This document shows, piece after piece, positions 51,597-59,820 of a DNA stretch of 64,000 nucleotides. Position 1 is the first letter of the stretch. Each line of letters opens with the position of its first letter. The DNA comes from Nocardia huaxiensis (GTDB taxonomy: Bacteria; Actinomycetota; Actinomycetes; Mycobacteriales; Mycobacteriaceae), in contig NZ_CP059399.1 in assembly GCF_013744875.1 (NCBI RefSeq), forward strand, positions 7,440,001 to 7,504,000, given 5' to 3'. The translations under genes and the position numbers were made by a program. The notes under the pieces are model-generated. The model was not told where the DNA came from. It worked only from the letters and a program-made list of their open reading frames with translations, and ran no database searches.

Positions 51597-52097
51597 ATGC
51601 GTGAACTGGTTGTGCCCACGGTTCGGCTGCATCGGGCGTGGCTGGAGGCGCGGGCGGAGTGGGGGCCGGGGTTGCATGAGGATGGGTTCGGGTTGCGGGC
51701 CGCCGATGAGGTGGAGTCGGCGGTGGGGTTCGGGATGTGGGTGGGGCGATTGCGGTGGGAGGAGGATCGGTCGGAGGAGGGTGGGGGGCGGTGCACCTAT
51801 CGGTGGATTGTCGAGGACGGGCGGGTGCTGGGTGGGATCGCGTTGCGGCACAGGGACAATCGGTACGGACATATCGGGTATGGGGTGCGGCCTTCGGCGC
51901 GCAGGCGCGGGGTGGCCACGTGGGCGCTGCGGGAGATGCTCGGGGAGGCCAGGGGGATCGGGCTGGGGCGGGTGCTGCTGGTGTGCGAGGCGGGGAATGC
52001 GGCTTCGGCCATGACCATCGAGCGGAATGGGGGCGTGCTGGAGCGCGAGCAGGACACCGAACACGGTGTGGTGCGGCGGTATTGGATCGAGTTGTAG
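51597..52097 (+). CDS. GNAT-family N-acetyltransferase
   Basis: 166 residues. TYRWIVEDGRVLGGIALRHRDNRYGHIGYGVRPSARRRGVATWALREMLGEARGIGLGRVLLVCEAGNAASAMTIERNGGVLE contains the acetyl-CoA P-loop R-x-x-G-x-A and the usual final helix. Resembles RimJ/YedL-type enzymes. Substrate unknown. The 288-nt gap before it (to mraY) contains the mraY promoter and no other recognisable feature. Confidence 0.87.
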   Translation: MRELVVPTVRLHRAWLEARAEWGPGLHEDGFGLRAADEVESAVGFGMWVGRLRWEEDRSEEGGGRCTYRWIVEDGRVLGGIALRHRDNRYGHIGYGVRPSARRRGVATWALREMLGEARGIGLGRVLLVCEAGNAASAMTIERNGGVLEREQDTEHGVVRRYWIEL

Positions 52098-52100
52098 GGG

Positions 52101-52661
52101 TCAGTCGGGGAGGGGGCCGAGGAGCCAAGCGCCCGGTCCGGTGGGGGTTTCGTCGAAGTAGTAGTCGTGGATGGCTTGCAGGAGGTCGTCGGCGGTGATG
52201 TAGCCGTCGTGGTCGGTGTCGAGGCGGTGGTGGATGGCGCGGGCGTCGGATTCGGGGAGGTGCATGAGGGCGCCGGTCCAGCGGATGTGGTCGGTGACGG
52301 TGAGGTTGCCGTCGGCGTCGGTGTCGGCGATGGCGGTGATGGCTTCCAGGAAGGGGCGGTAGCCGCGTTCGAAGGTGGCCTCGGTGACGAGCAGGCCGTC
52401 GGCGAAGGCCCGCTGGTATTCGGGGAGGGTGATGACGCCGTCGGCATTCGCGTCGGCGACGGTGACCAGGTGGTCCCATAGGGCGAGGCTCAGGTCGAGC
52501 AGGTGTTTGCGGGCCGGGGAGTCGGGGCCGTGGCCGAATTCGGCGGCCAGGGCGGCGGCGGAGGATTCGAAATCGGAGCGTTCGATGCGACCGTCACCGT
52601 CGAAGTCGAAGGTCTGGAAGCGGCGGGCGAGCTTTCGGGCCAGGAAGTCGCTGATGTCCAT
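52101..52661 (-). CDS. Four-EF-hand calcium-binding protein (calerythrin-like)
   Basis: 186 residues. Four EF-hand loops of 12 residues: DFDGDGRIERSD (~17-28), DANADGVITLPE (~65-76), DTDADGNLTVTD (~111-122) and DTDHDGYITADD (~145-156). All have Asp/Asn at positions 1, 3 and 5 and Gly at 6; the last residue is D, E, D and D, so loop 2 is the most canonical. Resembles calerythrin and other actinobacterial sarcoplasmic-type proteins, which buffer or sense cytosolic calcium. ATG 52661 chosen; longer reading has no similarity. Convergent, 3 nt from the GNAT stop. Confidence 0.92.
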   Translation of the reverse strand: MDISDFLARKLARRFQTFDFDGDGRIERSDFESSAAALAAEFGHGPDSPARKHLLDLSLALWDHLVTVADANADGVITLPEYQRAFADGLLVTEATFERGYRPFLEAITAIADTDADGNLTVTDHIRWTGALMHLPESDARAIHHRLDTDHDGYITADDLLQAIHDYYFDETPTGPGAWLLGPLPD

Positions 52662-52749
52662 GGGTCGATTGTGGGCGCAATCCGATGGGGCACAGCGGGA
52701 TTGCGGAAACATACCGGGCAGCGCACCACACCGGCCGGAACGCCGGGGG

Positions 52750-53916
52750 ATGATGGCGGGCGTGGTGACGCTTTTCGATGAGGGGTTCGCACGGGATCCA
52801 TGGGATGCGCTGCGGGAGTTGCGGGCAGACGGTGGGGTGCATCGGGTGCGGACGCCGGATGGGCCGCCGGCGTGGCTGGTGACACGGTATCGGGATGTGC
52901 GGGCGGGGCTCGGGGACGAGCGGTTGTCGACGAATCTCGTGCACGCCCGGGGCCAGGACTATCGGGGGTTCGCGGTGCCCGCGCCGCTGGATGTGTTCCA
53001 GAGCAGTGAGGCGGATGTGCTCGGGCGGCTGCGCGGTGCGGTGGCGGGTGAGCTGCAACCCCGGCGGTTGCGGCAGTGGACCGAGGAAGCGACGCAGGCG
53101 ATTACAGCGGGCTGGGATGCGCTGGACGGGGCCGCCGCATTCGATTTCGTGGAGCGGGTGGCGGTGCCGATTCCGGCGCTGGTGCTGGGGGAACTGCTCG
53201 GGCTGCCGGAGGGTGAGCGGGAACTGCTGGCGGAGTGGGCGAATACCACCCTGCGAGCCGGGGCCGCGCCGCGGGCGCGGGACACCATCGGCATGATGGG
53301 GCGGATTCTGGAGGGGGCCAAGACCTTCGGGCAGCAGGAGTCCGGGGCGACGATGCTGGGCCGGCTGAGCGACGGGCGATTGAGCGATGGAGAGCTCACC
53401 GGGTTGCTGTTCTATCTGCTGTTCGTCTGGTACGAGGTGGTGGTGGACCTCGTTTCCGGTGCGGTGCTGGAGCTTTCGGCGCGGCCGGAGCAGCGGGACG
53501 CGTTTCTGGCGATGCCGGACCGGCGCTCGGCGGTGGACGAGCTGCTGCGGTATCTGTCACCGCAAGTGCTGGCGGGGCCGCGATTCGCGGTGTGCGACAT
53601 GGAGATCGGCGGGGCGAAGATCGCCGCCGGGGAGACCGTGCTGCTGTGCCTGGCCGCGGCCAATCACGACGATGAAATCTTCGAGCGCGCAGCGGAACTG
53701 GAGGTGCGGCGCGCGCACAATCCGCATCTGGCGCTCGGGCACGGGATGCACGCCTGCGTCGGCACCGGCCTGGTGCATCCGATCGCGGCGGCCGTGCTGG
53801 AGCAGGCGTTGCGGCGCTGGCCGGACCTGCGGGTGACAGCCGGGAACGACACGCTCACTTGGCGATCCGGTTTCCGCCATCGCGGCCCGCTCACACTGCC
53901 GGTGCTGGTGACGTGA
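52750..53916 (+). CDS. Cytochrome P450-like protein with atypical I helix
   Basis: 388 residues. E-x-x-R in VDELLRYLSP (264-267) and a heme-binding loop LALGHGMHACVGTGLVHP with Cys336 are present. The I-helix motif, normally (A/G)Gx(D/E)T, reads LFVWYEVVVDLV (~224-235): both the Gly and the oxygen-activating Thr are missing. The substrate-recognition segment before helix C (QSSEADVLGRLR) is also unusual. Start within ATG 52750 / ATG 52753 / GTG 52762. It may be a specialised P450 using peroxide or another mechanism, or one that has lost monooxygenase activity. Confidence 0.87.
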   Translation: MMAGVVTLFDEGFARDPWDALRELRADGGVHRVRTPDGPPAWLVTRYRDVRAGLGDERLSTNLVHARGQDYRGFAVPAPLDVFQSSEADVLGRLRGAVAGELQPRRLRQWTEEATQAITAGWDALDGAAAFDFVERVAVPIPALVLGELLGLPEGERELLAEWANTTLRAGAAPRARDTIGMMGRILEGAKTFGQQESGATMLGRLSDGRLSDGELTGLLFYLLFVWYEVVVDLVSGAVLELSARPEQRDAFLAMPDRRSAVDELLRYLSPQVLAGPRFAVCDMEIGGAKIAAGETVLLCLAAANHDDEIFERAAELEVRRAHNPHLALGHGMHACVGTGLVHPIAAAVLEQALRRWPDLRVTAGNDTLTWRSGFRHRGPLTLPVLVT

Positions 53917-53926
53917 GAGAAACTGT

Positions 53927-53956
53927 GATGGGGCGAACGACTCTGGTCGCCCCATC
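53927..53956 (+). terminator. Terminator after the P450 gene
   Basis: GATGGGGCGA (53927-53936) and TCGCCCCATC (53947-53956) form a perfect 10-bp stem with a 10-nt loop, starting 10 nt past the P450 stop. It separates the P450 from the HTH-protease-membrane operon. Confidence 0.7.
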
Positions 53957-54091
53957 CCGCTTCATGGCCCTGCGCCGGATGCGCCGCCGCCCTCCCCTTC
54001 GGGAGCGACGACGCGGGCGAATGGTCGTGAAGTCGGAACGAGTATATGATCGCGCTCACAGCGCCTGTCAACTGCAGGAGACAAGATCGGA

Positions 54092-54547
54092 ATGGTTGCC
54101 ACACAACAGCATCCGTTCACGCGTGCGCTGAACACGCTGATCGACGCCATGCATCCGCCGGCCGAACGCGACGACCAGCGGGTGGAGATCACTCACCGGG
54201 CCCTCGCCGAGGATATTCACCGGTCCATCGGCGCCACGCTGTCCGCCAACTACCTGTGGAAACTGCGCACCGGGCAGACGGTCAATCCGTCGTTCGAGAC
54301 CCTGGACGCGCTGCGCGCCTACTTCGGGCTGGACAGCCTCGACCCGCTCACCAATCCGCAGCTCGCCGAGGAGCGCGGCCGTGAACTGTCACTTGTCAAC
54401 GCGCTCAAGGGAAAAGGCGATTCGGCTGCCCTGGAACTCGTCCTCCGCGACGGCCTCGCACAGGGTATCGTGCGGGCCGAGGCGATAGTGGCGATGTTCG
54501 ATGTGCTGCAGCGGATCGAAGCCGAGCAACGCGCCGAAGACGAGTGA
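54092..54547 (+). CDS. XRE-like helix-turn-helix regulator, first gene of a three-gene operon
   Basis: 151 residues. The helix-turn-helix is at ~35-80: RALAEDIHRSIGATLSANYLWKLRTGQTVNPSFETLDALRAYFGL; the C-terminal ~60 residues are helical and acidic (LVNALKGKGDSAALELVLRDGLAQGIVRAEAIVAMFDVLQRIEAEQ). This matches actinobacterial regulators found directly before ImmA/IrrE-type protease genes. A TATGAT at 54045 is a possible -10 element and the Shine-Dalgarno is GCAGGAGA. It would be cleaved or inactivated by its protease partner, by analogy with ImmR/ImmA and DdrO/IrrE. Confidence 0.82.
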   Translation: MVATQQHPFTRALNTLIDAMHPPAERDDQRVEITHRALAEDIHRSIGATLSANYLWKLRTGQTVNPSFETLDALRAYFGLDSLDPLTNPQLAEERGRELSLVNALKGKGDSAALELVLRDGLAQGIVRAEAIVAMFDVLQRIEAEQRAEDE

Positions 54548-54550
54548 CAC

Positions 54551-55105
54551 ATGCGGATCACGCGCTGGGAAGGCCCTGGGGGTAGGACGGTGATGGATCA
54601 TCGGCGCCTGCGCCGGGAGCTGCGCGGGCTGGGCCTGCCGGGACGATTCCCGGTGGCGCGGCTGGCGGAGGCTCTGGCGCACCGGCGGGGACGGCCGCTG
54701 CGCCTGCGCGCGGAACCGCTGCCGGTGACCGGCCTGTCCGGCGGCCTGCTGGTCACCCGCGACATCGATTTCATTGCCTACCAGCGCAATACGACGACAC
54801 TGCACCAGGATCACATTGTCTGCCACGAGTTCGGGCATCTGCTGGCCGGGCACGAGACCGTGGTCATGACCGGGCAGGACGCGCTGCGTCTGCTCGCCCC
54901 GAATATCGATCCGGCCGTGGTGCGGCGCATGCTGGGCCGCAGCTGCTCCTCCGAACGCGACGAGCAGGAGGCCGAGCACATCGCGGATCTGCTCATGGCA
55001 CATCACATCTCCAGTTCCGCACCGCACGCGGAGTGGGTGCTGCCGGAGACCGCTCCCGCCGATGTGCGCAACCTGCTCGACACCCTCGGACCAGGACTCG
55101 ACTGA
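54551..55105 (+). CDS. ImmA/IrrE-family metallo-endopeptidase
   Basis: 184 residues. Zinc-protease motif H-E-F-G-H at residues 92-96 in HIVCHEFGHLLAGHE; a downstream acidic helix SSERDEQEAEHIADLLM (~156-172) supplies the likely third ligand. N-terminal ~60 residues are Arg-rich. No signal peptide, so it acts in the cytosol, presumably on the HTH protein encoded 3 nt upstream. This pairing is the classic derepression module of SOS-independent stress and mobile-element switches. The membrane protein gene starts 5 nt after it. Confidence 0.87.
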   Translation: MRITRWEGPGGRTVMDHRRLRRELRGLGLPGRFPVARLAEALAHRRGRPLRLRAEPLPVTGLSGGLLVTRDIDFIAYQRNTTTLHQDHIVCHEFGHLLAGHETVVMTGQDALRLLAPNIDPAVVRRMLGRSCSSERDEQEAEHIADLLMAHHISSSAPHAEWVLPETAPADVRNLLDTLGPGLD

Positions 55106-55110
55106 TCACC

Positions 55111-56286
55111 GTGCCGTTCGCCATTCTCTACGGAAGTATCGGCGCCCTCGCCGTTTTCGCGTTCGCCTGGCGGCTGGTGCTGGCCGCCCGGGCGCCGCAC
55201 AGCCCCGCCAAGTGGGCGGTTGCCGTCGCGATTCTCTGTGCCGCAATCGGTTTCGAAGCGGCGGTGCCGCAGATCTACACCTGGATCGGCGAGACCAGCG
55301 GCGTTGACAATCTGGCCTCGCTCATCGTCTACAGCGCGGTCGCCACCGCCGTGCTGTCGCAGCTGGTGTGGACGGCGTACCTGCTGGACCCGGCTACCGG
55401 CAAGCCGCGATTGAGCGGCCGCGCGGTGATGGCCGTGAACACCGCGGTGGTGATCGTCATGGCCGCGCTGTTCTTCGCGGCCCCGGTGCACGACGGCATC
55501 CACCCCACCGACTTCGACCATCACTACGCGACCGAGCCGCTGGTCGACGCCTTCCTGGGCATCTACCTGCTGGCCTACACGCTCGGTCTGGCACGCATTA
55601 TCGTGCTGTGCCGCGGCTGGATTCCGCAGGTGCGCGACCAGCTGTGGCTGCGGCGCGGCCTGCGGCTGCTGGTGGTCGGGTCGGCCATCGCGATCGGCTA
55701 CAGCATCGGCAAGACCATTGCCATCACGTGCAGCTGGCTCGATATCCCCGCGCACAAGCTGAATACCGAGATCGCCCCGGCCTTCGCCAGTCTCGGCGCG
55801 GCGGTCATGCTCATCGGATATCTGTGCCCGGCGGCGATTCCGAGCATGATCCGCACCTACGAGCACGCGCGGGCCCTCCCCCGCCTGCGCCCGCTGCTGT
55901 CGGCGCTGCGCGAGGCGATTCCGGAGATCGCCGAGACCACCGCCGGGACCCCGCGCGTGGGCCGGGATCGCGTGTACCGCAGTGTGATCGAGATCCGCGA
56001 TGCGCTGCTCATTCTGCAGCCGCAGCTCACCGCCGAGGTGACGGCGGCGGCCGAGCTGCTGGCCACGGAACTGGGTGTCACCGGCGAAAAGCGGGCGGCG
56101 ACAGTCGAAGCGGCCCGCATTGCGGCTGCGGTGCGCGCCCATCGCGCGGGTGGCGGCGCGACCGGATCCGGAGAGCGGTTCCGGGAGCCCGAGCATCCGT
56201 CCTTCGAAGGCGAACTGCGCTGGCTGGTAGCCGTCGCCGCCGCCTACCCGGCCGTGCTGGCGGCGAAACAGACTGCCCCCAAGTAA
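55111..56286 (+). CDS. Seven-helix membrane protein, MAB_1171c/DUF6545-like
   Basis: 391 residues. About seven transmembrane helices within residues 1-235 (for example FAILYGSIGALAVFAFAWRL, MAVNTAVVIVMAALFFAA, LLVVGSAIAIGYSIGKTIAI, FASLGAAVMLIGYL), then a ~150-residue cytoplasmic helical tail (LRPLLSALREAIPEIAET; VYRSVIEIRDALLIL). The layout fits the actinobacterial family annotated as MAB_1171c putative transporters or DUF6545. GTG 55111 is the first plausible start. Genetic linkage to the HTH and protease suggests a sensor-receptor that triggers the protease rather than a transporter; that is an inference. Confidence 0.8.
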   Translation: MPFAILYGSIGALAVFAFAWRLVLAARAPHSPAKWAVAVAILCAAIGFEAAVPQIYTWIGETSGVDNLASLIVYSAVATAVLSQLVWTAYLLDPATGKPRLSGRAVMAVNTAVVIVMAALFFAAPVHDGIHPTDFDHHYATEPLVDAFLGIYLLAYTLGLARIIVLCRGWIPQVRDQLWLRRGLRLLVVGSAIAIGYSIGKTIAITCSWLDIPAHKLNTEIAPAFASLGAAVMLIGYLCPAAIPSMIRTYEHARALPRLRPLLSALREAIPEIAETTAGTPRVGRDRVYRSVIEIRDALLILQPQLTAEVTAAAELLATELGVTGEKRAATVEAARIAAAVRAHRAGGGATGSGERFREPEHPSFEGELRWLVAVAAAYPAVLAAKQTAPK

Positions 56287-56418
56287 ATTTCAGCGCCAGG
56301 TCCGAAAAACTTCCGGTGAATCAGGACCTGACGATCTTGGAAGTTGGCGCTATCCTTTGCGGTGCGGGTGCGGTGTTCGACATCCCCTTCGTCGAACACC
56401 GCAGCCGTCCAATCGATC

Positions 56419-56970
56419 TCAGGACGCTTTGTTGTCGAACGGCGCCTGATACCCGGTCGCACCGTCGATGCGTTCCCGCAGCAGGTCAGCGTGCCCGTCG
56501 TGGCGGCCGTACTCCTCGATCATGTGCAGGTAGATCCAGCGCACCGAGACTCGCAGGCCCGGCCGCGCCGGATGCTCGACGACCAGATCCAGCGGAAGCT
56601 CGGCAACCGCCTTGTCCGCCAAGGCGATTTCGGCAAGATAGCGCTCGTAATCGTCCTCGGCCGACTCGGGCAGCGCATCGTCGAAATCGCCGTCCGGATT
56701 GGATTCCGAGCAGTAGATGTAGTCCAGCTTCTCCCCCGCCGCACAGATGCGGAACCAGCCGCGTTCGTCCTCGGAGAGGTGCCGGATCAGTCCGAGCAGC
56801 GACATCGACGACGGTTCCACCGCACGCGCGGCCAGGTGAATTCCATTGAGCCCGCTACATTTCCACAGGAATATGGCGCGACCGCGCTCGAGCAGCGAAT
56901 TCAGCAGCGCACGCTCGGCACCCAGGCGCGAGTGCTCCGGAAGTTCGATCGCGGGCGCGGTCCACGTCAT
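56419..56970 (-). CDS. DinB-like DUF664 family protein
   Basis: 183 residues, four-helix bundle. Family patterns: LLNSLLERGRAIFLWKCSGLNGIHLAARAVEPSSMSLLGLIRHLSEDERGWF and the C-terminal SVRWIYLHMIEEYGRHDGHADLLRERIDGATG. The conserved His residues (LIRHL, HMIEEYGRHDGH) form the metal site seen in DinB-superfamily proteins, some of which are thiol transferases using mycothiol. ATG 56970. Separate from hsaD by 20 nt on the same strand. Confidence 0.88.
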   Translation of the reverse strand: MTWTAPAIELPEHSRLGAERALLNSLLERGRAIFLWKCSGLNGIHLAARAVEPSSMSLLGLIRHLSEDERGWFRICAAGEKLDYIYCSESNPDGDFDDALPESAEDDYERYLAEIALADKAVAELPLDLVVEHPARPGLRVSVRWIYLHMIEEYGRHDGHADLLRERIDGATGYQAPFDNKAS

Positions 56971-56990
56971 ACCGCCACTGTAGCCAGCGA

Positions 56991-57845
56991 TTACAACCCG
57001 TTGTGCAGGAAGTCGACCACCGCGCGTTCGAAGGCGTCCTTGCGTTCCACCATCACCCAGTGCCCGCAGCGGGAGAAGATCCGCAGGTCCACCCTGGGGA
57101 TCTGGCGGGCCGGCAGCAGCGCGCCCTCCACCGGGCAGACCCGATCGTCGCGGCCCCACAGCAGCAGCGTCTCCGCCCGCAGGGTGCGCAGGCGCGCCCA
57201 CAGGGGCAGGGCCTCAGCCATTTTCGGGTTGTAGAAGGTCGCGTAGGCGTCACGCAGCGCGGCCTGCGCGGCGGGGTCGGCGGCCAGTTTCAGCCGCTGC
57301 TCGACCAGTTCCTCGGTGAGGGTGGCGGGGTCGAACACCATCGACTTCAGGAAGGCCAGACCGCGTTCCGGGCTGGGCGCGGCATTGAACTCCATGAGCC
57401 GGCCGATGCCCTCGGACGGTTCGGGCCCGAGCACATTGACGCCGACGCCGCCGGGGGCCATGAGCACCAGCCGGTCCACCCGCTCGGGCTGCTCGAGCGC
57501 GGTCATGGTGGCCACCGCGCCGCCCATGGAATTGCCCAGCAGATGCGCCTTTTCGAGTCCGAGCTCGTCGAGCAGGCCGAGTACGGCGTCGGAGGCGATG
57601 CGCAGATAGTTGCGGTCGTACACTTGCGGCCGCTCGCTGGCTCCGAACCCGGGCTGATCCAGGATCAGGCAGCGGAAGTGGCGGGCCAGCACCGGCAGGT
57701 TCGCGCCGAAGTTGGCCCAGCCGGAGACGCCGACGCCGGAGCCGTGCAGCAGCACCAGCGCGGGCCCTTCGCCCGCTTCGTGATACCGCAGTTTGTGCCC
57801 GTCGACGGTGAGCCGGCGGGCGGTGTTCTCCGCGGTGAAGGTCAT
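56991..57845 (-). CDS. hsaD: Meta-cleavage product hydrolase HsaD-like
   Basis: 284 residues. BphD/HsaD-type alpha/beta hydrolase: oxyanion LLHGSGVGVSGWANF, nucleophile elbow LLGNSMGGAVATM, Asp in LLWGRDDRVCPVEG and His in FSRCGHWVMVERKDAF. HsaD hydrolyses the ring-cleaved 4,9-DSHA in steroid catabolism to release HHD and the CD-ring propionate. Directly abuts hsaA (stop and start adjacent), so they form an operon; the matching dioxygenase is at 33089-33967. Confidence 0.9.
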   Translation of the reverse strand: MTFTAENTARRLTVDGHKLRYHEAGEGPALVLLHGSGVGVSGWANFGANLPVLARHFRCLILDQPGFGASERPQVYDRNYLRIASDAVLGLLDELGLEKAHLLGNSMGGAVATMTALEQPERVDRLVLMAPGGVGVNVLGPEPSEGIGRLMEFNAAPSPERGLAFLKSMVFDPATLTEELVEQRLKLAADPAAQAALRDAYATFYNPKMAEALPLWARLRTLRAETLLLWGRDDRVCPVEGALLPARQIPRVDLRIFSRCGHWVMVERKDAFERAVVDFLHNGL

Positions 57846-59006
57846 CTACAGCATCCGATCCGTGACTTCGAGACCCATGGCGCCCTTGCCGAACATGGCC
57901 AGCGCCCGCTCGACGTCATTGATGGCGTGCACGCTGCCGGCGTGCGCGTCGCGCCAGTGCCGTTCGATCGGGTTCGGCCGCCGGATGGAGTGTCCGCCGG
58001 AGTTCTTGAACAGCAGATCGATTGCCTCCAGCGCACGTTCGGTGCCGCGCACCTGATCACGCCGGGCGCGCAGCCGGGATTCGAACGGAATCTCCTCTCC
58101 CGCTTCGGCATAGCGCAGCTGCTCGGAGATATTGCGCTCCATCTGCAGGATGGCGGCGTCGATTTCCGATGCGGCCCGGGCGATCCGGACGTGCGCGAAC
58201 GGATCCTCGGACACCTTCTGCCCGCCGTAGGACAGCCGCACCCGCTCCCGCTGCCGCTCGATATGCGATTCGTACGCGCCCTGCGCCGCACCGATGATGG
58301 GCGCGGTGATGGTGTTGGAGAACACGCTGCCGAACGAGATCTTGTACAGCGGAGCGGTATTGAGCTCCTGCCCCGGCCCCACCAGATTGGCCTGATCGGC
58401 GGCGCTGTAGGTGCGATACCCCGGCACGAACGCCTTCTCGATGACGATGTCATTGGAGCCGGTGCCCGACAGCCCCGACACATTCCACACGTCCTCGATG
58501 ACGTAATCGGTGCGCGGCACCAGCACGGTGTAGTAGTCCATGCCGTTCTCGGTCGGCACCAGCGCACCCAGGAACACCCACTGCGCGTGATCACACCCCG
58601 ACGAGAAGCTCCACCGCCCCGAGATCTCGTACCCGCCCTCGACCGGCTTCAACTTCCCGGTCGGCGCATACGACGACGACACCAGCGTGTCGATGCTCTC
58701 GCCCCACACGTCCTGCTGTGCCTGATCCGCGAACAGCGCCAGCTGCCACGGATGCGCCCCCAGCACCGACGCCACCCACGCGGTAGACGGGCACGCGGTA
58801 GCGATAGCCCGAATCACCTCATAGAACGCGACCGGCGACTCTTCGGCCCCACCGAACCGCACCGGCTGCAACATCCGGAACACCCCGGCGTCGATCAGCT
58901 CGGCAATGCTGGCATCGGGCACCCGCCGCTGCTGCTCCGCCTCGACCGCCCGTTCGCGGATGGCGGGCAGCAGATCCCGAACCCGATCGAGCACCTTGTT
59001 AGTCAT
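57846..59006 (-). CDS. hsaA: Flavin-dependent 3-HSA monooxygenase, oxygenase component HsaA-like
   Basis: 386 residues of the acyl-CoA dehydrogenase-fold flavin monooxygenase group: AVEAEQQRRVPDASIAELIDAGVFRMLQPVRFGG at the start, GRWSFSSGCDHAQWVFLGALV, WNVSGLSGTGSNDIVIEKAFVP and FKNSGGHSIRRPNPIERHWRDAHAGSVHA at the C-terminus. HsaA hydroxylates 3-HSA to the catechol, using reduced flavin from HsaB. ATG 59006 follows TAGGAGG. The HsaB-like reductase is about 20 kb away. Confidence 0.92.
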   Translation of the reverse strand: MTNKVLDRVRDLLPAIRERAVEAEQQRRVPDASIAELIDAGVFRMLQPVRFGGAEESPVAFYEVIRAIATACPSTAWVASVLGAHPWQLALFADQAQQDVWGESIDTLVSSSYAPTGKLKPVEGGYEISGRWSFSSGCDHAQWVFLGALVPTENGMDYYTVLVPRTDYVIEDVWNVSGLSGTGSNDIVIEKAFVPGYRTYSAADQANLVGPGQELNTAPLYKISFGSVFSNTITAPIIGAAQGAYESHIERQRERVRLSYGGQKVSEDPFAHVRIARAASEIDAAILQMERNISEQLRYAEAGEEIPFESRLRARRDQVRGTERALEAIDLLFKNSGGHSIRRPNPIERHWRDAHAGSVHAINDVERALAMFGKGAMGLEVTDRML

Positions 59007-59026
59007 GCGGCCGATTCCTCCTAGTG

Positions 59027-59044
59027 CGATGGTTCTTGCCATCG
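59027..59044. promoter_or_regulatory. Small inverted repeat upstream of hsaA
   Basis: CGATGG and CCATCG flank a 6-nt spacer, 21 nt upstream of the hsaA start and just beyond its Shine-Dalgarno. Possible regulator site; it does not match the motif seen before hsaB and ribBA. Confidence 0.35.
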
Positions 59045-59249
59045 ACGCTATGGGCCGCACCCACCCCCGCCCCGGAAAAGTCCCGGTCAACGGAACCCCG
59101 ATCCCGCTCCGGCGCTCGGCGGGTCTCGCCCGCCCGGTTACGGTCGCCGCCCTCGGCTGTCAGAGTTCGCGGCCCGGCGTTGGGCGGCGCGGTGGGTGAG
59201 GGTGCCGAGGGTTGCCGCGCACTGGTCTCTATCGACGGTTCAGGAATTT

Positions 59250-59270
59250 AGAGGACTTCTTCCTCTTTTT
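59250..59270 (+). terminator. Short hairpin followed by five T
   Basis: AGAGGA-CTTCT-TCCTCT followed by a T-run at 59266-59270: a weak rho-independent-like hairpin in an unusually AT-rich patch of the gene-poor region 59007-59998. Confidence 0.3.
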
Positions 59271-59284
59271 GCTCGTTCGTTGCG

Positions 59285-59596
59285 GTGCTGGGATTCAAGG
59301 ACGTTGCCAGATCAATGCGAACCAGCGATTCGAGGCGCTCCATGATGGGCTGCACAACGGCGATCCCGCAGGCACAGCGCATGCCACCAACGATCCGGGG
59401 CCCATTGTCCGGCGGTGTGCTGAAGCGCATACCCGGGGCAGTGACCGGTAAGTTGCGACGGCACGGGCTCGACCGCGAGGCCACCGCGACGGAGCGAACC
59501 CGGAAAGCGGCGTTGAACGGATTCGTGTTGTCGCTGGACACCGAACGACTCGACCAGCTCGCGGAAGGAACCGTCCAATGCACGCGGCGATCGTGA
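59285..59596 (+). CDS. Doubtful small protein in the hsaA-kstD gap
   Basis: Up to 103 residues; the second half (GLDREATATERTRKAALNGFVLSLDTERLDQLAEGTVQ) shows high GC at third codon positions and an alpha-helical, protein-like composition, while the first half does not. The true start may be an internal ATG. Its end overlaps the next candidate by 19 nt. No family recognised; it could be a remnant. Confidence 0.3.
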   Translation: MLGFKDVARSMRTSDSRRSMMGCTTAIPQAQRMPPTIRGPLSGGVLKRIPGAVTGKLRRHGLDREATATERTRKAALNGFVLSLDTERLDQLAEGTVQCTRRS

Positions 59597-59751
59597 TTCT
59601 CCTTGCCTGGGTGGCGCTCTCGTTCCCAGCCGCACTCCTGTTGGCACGCATGATCCGGCCACCACGCGCCAAACCCGGTCTCACGAGCACACTTCCGGCT
59701 TCCGAACACCCGCACCGGGCGCTACCGGCTACACCCCCGTACATCGAATGA
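59578..59751 (+). CDS. 57-residue single-helix membrane protein candidate
   Basis: ATG 59578 opens MHAAIVILLAWVALSFPAALLLARMIRPPRAKPG, a clear transmembrane helix followed by a basic stop-transfer sequence and a Pro-rich tail ending PPYIE. Upstream GGAAGGAACC gives a reasonable Shine-Dalgarno. Short one-helix proteins of this type are common in actinobacteria; function unknown. Confidence 0.5.
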   Translation: MHAAIVILLAWVALSFPAALLLARMIRPPRAKPGLTSTLPASEHPHRALPATPPYIE

Positions 59752-59820
59752 GGATGTGTTTCCTCACCAACCACGCCCGCGTCACTCCCTCAACCCACCG
59801 CTGTTCGCGGCAGGATTCGT

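Noticed and set aside
57003..59024. 673-codon plus-strand open frame over hsaD and hsaA
   Set aside because: Gln/His/Arg-rich shadow; both minus-strand genes have intact catalytic motifs.
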